Below are positions 5,952-8,597 of a stretch of DNA of 8,597 nucleotides, piece by piece. The translations under genes and the position numbers were made by a program. A model generated the notes under the pieces. It made no database searches. It saw only the letters and a list, made by a program, of their open reading frames with translations, and was not told where the DNA came from. The first letter of the stretch is position 1. Every line of letters starts with the position of its first letter. Where the stretch lies: positions 1-8,597 of the forward strand of contig NZ_JBHRXK010000016.1 of assembly GCF_042648505.1 (NCBI RefSeq), given 5' to 3'. This DNA comes from Lysobacter_L cavernae. GTDB lineage: Bacteria > Pseudomonadota > Gammaproteobacteria > Xanthomonadales > Xanthomonadaceae.

Positions 5952-6063
5952 CCCTAACGCCTGAGTTAAGCCGACTTGCGTAGTGGAGCCAAACACATGG
6001 CAAGCTTTTTCTGCCATGTGTTTGGTGTAACGAAGCAAGTTCGGCTTGAACGAATTGTTAGAG
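5952..6063 (-). repeat. attC site 14 (112 bp, nested hairpin)
   Basis: Boxes are CCCTAAC (5952-5958) and GTTAGAG (6057-6063). Outer arms ACTTGC/GCAAGT enclose a perfect inner stem CCAAACACATGGCA / TGCCATGTGTTTGG. It belongs to cassette C14. Confidence 0.97.
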
Positions 6064-6069
6064 CCCGCC

Positions 6070-6450
6070 TCAAGCTTGTTGCAGCATCTTGAGTAGCTCA
6101 TCTTTCCACAGATTCTTGAAGGTGACGTAGCTTTCCCGCAACGTTGAGTCCTTGGCGAGAACGGCCTCAACTTCCGGCACAACGCGGAGCAGCAGAAGCT
6201 TGATGTAGTTGAACCATGTATCCATTTCCACGTGATGCATGGCCACCAACTGACCTAACAAGCGGCGCAGGTGAGATTGCCGAAGATTGTTGGCAACGCC
6301 AAGAACCGCAGGGTCAACCGCAGGATCTCCCCGTAGGTCATCAGTCAGATCCAGCGCCTCCTCCAGGGCAGTGAACTTGCGCTCTGGATCAGTCTCCCGC
6401 TCAGCTAGCTCGAAGAGGCTGCGTACTTCCTCAATTGTTTCAGAACTCAT
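6070..6450 (-). CDS. Helical soluble cassette protein, 126 aa
   Basis: ATG at 6450 has AGGA (6458-6461 on the complement) 7 nt upstream, so the start is well supported. TGA stop at 6070-6072. The protein is almost entirely helical and acidic: MSSETIEEVRSLFELAERET, then EEALDLTDDLRGDPAVDPAVL. A basic helix NNLRQSHLRRLLGQLV and a C-terminal pair of amphipathic helices (TWFNYIKLLLLRVVPEVEAVL, split by a proline; FKNLWKDELLKML) follow. No signal peptide or membrane segment is evident. The repeat-like helical pairs could be TPR-like or a binding adaptor, but I cannot name a family. It is the single gene of cassette C14. Confidence 0.82.
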   Translation of the reverse strand: MSSETIEEVRSLFELAERETDPERKFTALEEALDLTDDLRGDPAVDPAVLGVANNLRQSHLRRLLGQLVAMHHVEMDTWFNYIKLLLLRVVPEVEAVLAKDSTLRESYVTFKNLWKDELLKMLQQA

Positions 6451-6466
6451 CGCAATTTCCTGCGGG

Positions 6467-6577
6467 CTCTAACGCCTGAGTTAAGTCGACTTGCGTAGTG
6501 GAGGCAAAGGTATGGCAAGCTTTTCTGGCATACCTTTGCCGGAACGAAGCAAGTTCGGCTTGAACGAATTGTTAGGC
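6467..6577 (-). repeat. attC site 15 (111 bp, nested hairpin)
   Basis: Boxes are CTCTAAC (6467-6473) and GTTAGGC (6571-6577). Outer arms CTTGC/GCAAG enclose an inner stem GGCAAAGGTATGGCA / TGGCATACCTTTGCC with one mismatch. The left L box reads AAGTCG rather than AAGCCG. It belongs to cassette C15 (parDE) and lies upstream of its promoter. Confidence 0.97.
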
Positions 6578-6582
6578 CCCGA

Positions 6583-6611
6583 TTGACATACGCCGATTAT
6601 TGTACCAAAAT
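6583..6611 (+). promoter_or_regulatory. parDE promoter
   Basis: A perfect -35 TTGACA (6583-6588) is followed after 17 bp by CAAAAT (6606-6611, 4 of 6 matches to the -10 consensus). It starts only 6 bp inside the cassette from attC 15, so the promoter travels with the genes. Confidence 0.7.
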
Positions 6612-6618
6612 TTGGTAC
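6602..6618. promoter_or_regulatory. Probable ParD operator palindrome
   Basis: A perfect inverted repeat GTACCAAA-A-TTTGGTAC (8-bp arms, 1-nt centre) covers the -10 element of the parDE promoter. Ribbon-helix-helix antitoxins usually bind such palindromes to repress their own operon. That function is inferred from the position. Confidence 0.75.
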
Positions 6619-6623
6619 GAGTA

Positions 6624-6630
6624 GAGGAGG
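6624..6630 (+). promoter_or_regulatory. Ribosome binding site fixing the parD start
   Basis: GAGGAGG sits 5 nt before ATG 6636. It rules in that ATG over the in-frame TTG at 6600, which lies inside the promoter region. Confidence 0.85.
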
Positions 6631-6635
6631 GCGTC

Positions 6636-6875
6636 ATGGCCAGGAACACTAGCGTCAGCCTGGGTGATCATTTTGAGCAGTTCATCTCGGGCCAAGTAGA
6701 CAGCGGTCGGTACGGCTCTGCCAGCGAAGTTGTCCGGGCCGGGCTGCGTTTGCTTGAGACTACCGAAAGCAAGTTGGAAGTTCTACGGAACGCGCTAATT
6801 GCCGGTGAACGCAGCGGGCGAGCCAAGTATAGCTATGAGTCGCTCATTGCAGAGCTGGACTCTGAGCAGCAGTGA
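6636..6875 (+). CDS. parD: ParD-family ribbon-helix-helix antitoxin
   Basis: This 79-aa antitoxin of a type II toxin-antitoxin pair should bind and neutralise ParE and repress the operon. The N-terminal MARNTSVSLGDHFEQFI strand-helix and the GRYGSASEVVRAGLRLLE segment (about 25-42) are the classic ParD/CC2985-type ribbon-helix-helix signature. The charged C-terminal tail (about 45-79, ending SYESLIAELDSEQQ) would wrap ParE. The length is typical. The start is ATG 6636 with a strong ribosome site. The gene overlaps parE by 4 bp. It is one of only two genes on the + strand, opposite to the array, with its own promoter and operator. Confidence 0.93.
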   Translation: MARNTSVSLGDHFEQFISGQVDSGRYGSASEVVRAGLRLLETTESKLEVLRNALIAGERSGRAKYSYESLIAELDSEQQ

Positions 6876-7171
6876 GGCACTTTGATCTCACCAGGTCAGC
6901 GCAGGCAGACCTAAGATCGATCGCGCGGTTTACACAGAGCCGATGGGGTGTGCGGCAGCGCAATGCGTACTTGAAGGAAGTAGATCAAGTCTTTCGCTCG
7001 CTGGCGAAGAATCCCTTAATGGGAAGGGCTTGCGACGAGATCCGAGAAGGCTACCGGAAGTTCCCTCATGGGGCGCACGTGATCTATTACAAGCAGCCGA
7101 GTGAGGACGAGTTGCTGATCGTTCGGGTTCTTCATGCGACGATGGACGTGGACTCGAACATCGGGGCCTAA
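6872..7171 (+). CDS. parE: ParE-family toxin (RelE/ParE superfamily)
   Basis: This 99-aa toxin begins at GTG 6872, which overlaps the parD stop (GTGA), so its translation should be coupled to that of the antitoxin. RelE/ParE features visible are: N-terminal strand FDLTRSAQADLRSIARFT, a helix with W25, RQRNAYLKEVDQVFRSLAKN, then P48..GR..DEIREGYRKF, the strand HGAHVIYYK and the terminal IVRVLHATMD. ParE members classically inhibit DNA gyrase and RelE members cleave mRNA; the sequence favours ParE. It is a chromosomal-integron style stabilisation module. Its TAA (7169-7171) forms the last three bases of the cassette, exactly at the attC crossover point. Confidence 0.93.
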   Translation: MRHFDLTRSAQADLRSIARFTQSRWGVRQRNAYLKEVDQVFRSLAKNPLMGRACDEIREGYRKFPHGAHVIYYKQPSEDELLIVRVLHATMDVDSNIGA

Positions 7172-7225
7172 CGCCTGAATTAAGCCGAGCCGCGAAGCGG
7201 CTTCGGCTTGAATGAACTGTTAGGG
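7166..7225 (-). repeat. attC site 16 (60 bp)
   Basis: Boxes are GCCTAAC (7166-7172) and GTTAGGG (7219-7225), with AGCCGC/GCGGCT arms. It belongs to cassette C16. Its left box contains the parE stop codon. Confidence 0.97.
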
Positions 7226-7487
7226 CCCGGCCGGTTGCGCCGAGCCCGCGACCGGAACTGTAACACCGCCAACGACTTGAAACGGCTAGCTGCGAGACGC
7301 CGGAAAAGCCATTTTGCGAGAACGAGCCGCGCGCGTAGCGGGCGACGTGACGTGCGATGGGGTTGTGAATGCAGCCGTGCGCGAAAGCGGGCGGCGGGGC
7401 GCCTGCGGGAAACAATGATCGGGCGACGGGCTTTTGCGATGAACTCTCAGCCGCAAAATCCAAACTGCTGAAATGCCAGGTGCCGGG
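7226..7487 (-). other. ORF-poor cassette C16 body
   Basis: This 262-bp GC-rich body has no convincing gene. A - strand frame from TTG 7463 (MDFAAESSSQKPVARS...) is open but low in complexity, lacks a ribosome site and runs on through attC 16. It holds two mini hairpins (7326-7346 and 7374-7395) closely related to those in cassette C4, with the common core GCGCG-A/T-AGCGG. Confidence 0.6.
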
Positions 7488-7547
7488 GCCTAACGCTGGA
7501 ATTAAGCCGAGCCGCGAAGCGGCTTCGGCTTGAATGACTTGTTATAC
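7488..7547 (-). repeat. attC site 17 (60 bp)
   Basis: Boxes are GCCTAAC (7488-7494) and GTTATAC (7541-7547), with AGCCGC/GCGGCT arms. It has the GCTGG spacer shared with attC 1. It belongs to cassette C17, a relative of C1. Compared with attC 1, the arm has a paired change from A-T to G-C. Confidence 0.97.
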
Positions 7548-7826
7548 GGCGGTGCTGATGGAGCCAGCAAACTGACAGCCCCAACCCCAGAGCACCCCGC
7601 GCCAGCCGGCACACTAGCACGCACGGCGAGGAGGCTTTGCCCGGACGGCTTGCGGCGGGAAGTGACCGGAGCCGCCGAGAACAGGAGCACCGCAGGCCGG
7701 CAACACGAGTGGCGGAGCCGGGAGCTGCACGATTGCCGGAATCGGGAGGATTGCTGACCGGCGCCGACCGTCGAAGACACGACAGCGTTGCCGTAGGAAA
7801 AACCACGGCAATGTTTTTGCACCACC
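7548..7826 (-). other. ORF-poor cassette C17 body (relative of C1)
   Basis: The body is roughly 85% identical to 149-428 over its full length. A 107-aa - strand frame (7502-7825, GTG start, MVQKHCRGFSYGNAVV..., ending in the attC-encoded tail YNKSFKPKPLRGSA) is open here but broken by a 1-bp indel in C1. Differences fall across all codon positions, so coding is not supported. The TTGCCG/CGGCAA hairpin and following T run are preserved (7790-7820). Confidence 0.65.
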
Positions 7827-7938
7827 GTATAACGCCTGAGTTAAGCCGAACCGCGTAGTGGAGCCAAAGGCATGGCAAGCTTTTCCTGTCATGCCTTTGG
7901 TGTAACGAAGCGGTTTCGGCTTGAACGAATTGTTAGTG
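7827..7938 (-). repeat. attC site 18 (112 bp, nested hairpin)
   Basis: Boxes are GTATAAC (7827-7833) and GTTAGTG (7932-7938). Outer arms AACCGC/GCGGTT enclose an inner stem CCAAAGGCATGGCA / TGTCATGCCTTTGG with one mismatch. It belongs to cassette C18 and supplies its TAA stop. Confidence 0.97.
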
Positions 7939-8490
7939 GGCGTCGCCAGATCCATGCCGGACCCAGGCGATCACCCGGCCTAGTGTTGAATCATACAGAA
8001 CAGAAAAGAACAGCCCTGCAACAGCAAAGGAGATGCCAAGGTAAGTGGCGGTTTTGTAGCCAATGTAGCGGCCGGGGCGATCAAAGACTGCCTTGGCAAA
8101 GCTTGAGTAGGAATGTTGAAGCTCAAAAGTGATGTAAGCACCGCCGATAAGAACAAGCCCGACAACAAACACAAGAAACCATGCGCGCTTATGTGGGGTG
8201 CCTAGAATCCGGCCGGGCTTGCTCCGTGTCTGAGCGGGCGTGCTTTGCTCTGGGCGAGGACGCGCAGCGATCTCTGTGAGCTTGATGTAGCCCCATGCAG
8301 GAAGAAAGACGATGGCAACGGCAAGGCAGACTCTCAGCCAATGCTCCTGAAAGTAGCCCGGAGTGCCAAAGACAACCATGAACACGTTGAGCAGCGATAG
8401 TGTCCACAACACGGCCAGCAGAGCGAGGATGGCGCGGGCCACATGAAGCAGCACTCGCTTTGTTTTCGATCCGACAGATTGCTGCGCCAT
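7933..8490 (-). CDS. Four-helix membrane protein, 185 aa
   Basis: ATG at 8490 (MAQQSVGSKTKRVLLHVARA) has AGGGGG of the attC core 9 nt upstream. TAA at 7933-7935 lies within attC 18. There are about four transmembrane helices (16-41, 51-69, 104-121, 147-166). A Pro/Arg-rich cytoplasmic loop of about 30 residues (AARPRPEQSTPAQTRSKPGR) separates two helical hairpins, and the second hairpin has an extracytoplasmic loop ELQHSYSSFAKAVFDRPGRY. The short tail is RVIAWVRHGSGDAH. No family is recognised. It should be an inner-membrane protein, and it is the only gene of cassette C18. Confidence 0.82.
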   Translation of the reverse strand: MAQQSVGSKTKRVLLHVARAILALLAVLWTLSLLNVFMVVFGTPGYFQEHWLRVCLAVAIVFLPAWGYIKLTEIAARPRPEQSTPAQTRSKPGRILGTPHKRAWFLVFVVGLVLIGGAYITFELQHSYSSFAKAVFDRPGRYIGYKTATYLGISFAVAGLFFSVLYDSTLGRVIAWVRHGSGDAH

Positions 8491-8500
8491 TTCAAACGCC

Positions 8501-8560
8501 CCCTAACGCCTGAATTAAGCCGAGCCGCGAAGCGGCTTCGGCTTGAATGAATTGTTAGGG
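8501..8560 (-). repeat. attC site 19 (60 bp)
   Basis: Boxes are CCCTAAC (8501-8507) and GTTAGGG (8554-8560), with AGCCGC/GCGGCT arms and a GAA loop. It belongs to the cut-off cassette C19. Confidence 0.97.
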
Positions 8561-8597
8561 CGCAACTGGCTGAGATGTTCCGCGGCTTTGACCGCAA
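8515..8597 (-). CDS. C-terminal fragment of an unknown cassette gene
   Basis: The most protein-like frame entering from the right edge reads AVKAAEHLSQLRP, then the attC-encoded tail NNSFKPKPLRGSA with TAA at 8515-8517. The same kind of tail ends the proteins at 4057 and 5436. Another frame stops at the attC R'' box (ending SQPVAP). The choice is uncertain because only about 37 bp of gene is visible. Confidence 0.35.
   Translation of the reverse strand, partial: AVKAAEHLSQLRPNNSFKPKPLRGSA

Noticed and set aside
6600..6635. Longer parD starting at TTG 6600
   Set aside because: That codon falls in the promoter/operator, while ATG 6636 has GAGGAGG at 5 nt.
7502..7825. 107-aa ORF in C17 as a real gene
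   Set aside because: The frame is broken in the related C1 and there is no bias toward silent changes. It is kept only as a note under the cassette body.
89..8560. Regularly recurring 60- to 117-bp palindromic repeats as a CRISPR array or REP/BIME elements
   Set aside because: The ends match integron core boxes GTTRRRY/RYYYAAC, spacing is gene-sized and variable, and extrahelical G and T bases are typical of attC.
1..8597. Integrase gene, attI, transposase or resistance gene
   Set aside because: No frame shows tyrosine-recombinase or transposase motifs, and no known resistance gene is recognisable.

Overview
The window is an uninterrupted stretch of a chromosomal-type integron cassette array. 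I count 19 attC recombination sites. They bound 18 complete gene cassettes of about 320 to 700 bp, with a partial cassette at each end. There is no integrase gene, attI site, insertion sequence, rRNA, tRNA or CRISPR array. The asymmetry of the attC sites (extrahelical G and T on the printed strand) shows that the printed + strand is the recombinogenic bottom strand. The array therefore reads right to left, and the integrase and attI should lie beyond the right edge. Nearly all cassette genes are on the - strand, as expected. attC sequence, GC content and small-protein content suggest a gamma- or betaproteobacterium; the genus cannot be fixed.

Layout, numbering cassettes from the left: C0 (1-94, partial) no gene; C1 (95-434) ORF-poor; C2 (435-947) 133-aa protein; C3 (948-1320) 76-aa protein; C4 (1321-1773) and C5 (1774-2140) ORF-poor; C6 (2141-2591) PQQ/propeller-like protein; C7 (2592-3104) second copy of the C2 gene; C8 (3105-3574) Tat/lipoprotein with an ABM monooxygenase domain; C9 (3575-4048) and C10 (4049-4523) adjacent duplicates of a four-helix membrane protein; C11 (4524-5108) two-helix membrane protein; C12 (5109-5427) ORF-poor; C13 (5428-5957) four-helix membrane protein; C14 (5958-6472) soluble helical protein; C15 (6473-7171) a ParDE toxin-antitoxin pair on the + strand with its own promoter and operator; C16 (7172-7493) and C17 (7494-7832) ORF-poor; C18 (7833-8506) membrane protein; C19 (8507-8597, partial) C-terminus of an unknown gene.

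The cassettes do not form one pathway. They are independently mobile units, probably transcribed weakly from an upstream Pc promoter on the right. The exception is parDE, which carries its own promoter and probably stabilises the array.

The strongest unexplained patterns are these. (1) Every complete cassette has a private terminal inverted repeat extending past the 7-bp core box, usually to 10-15 bp, which would lengthen the attC stem only in the excised circle. (2) The nested attC hairpins show compensatory changes between sites, even between duplicated cassettes. (3) A related group of GC-rich cassettes has no convincing ORF and carries attC-apex-like mini hairpins. (4) A single-G deletion makes one membrane protein read in frame through attC into the ABM gene of the next cassette.
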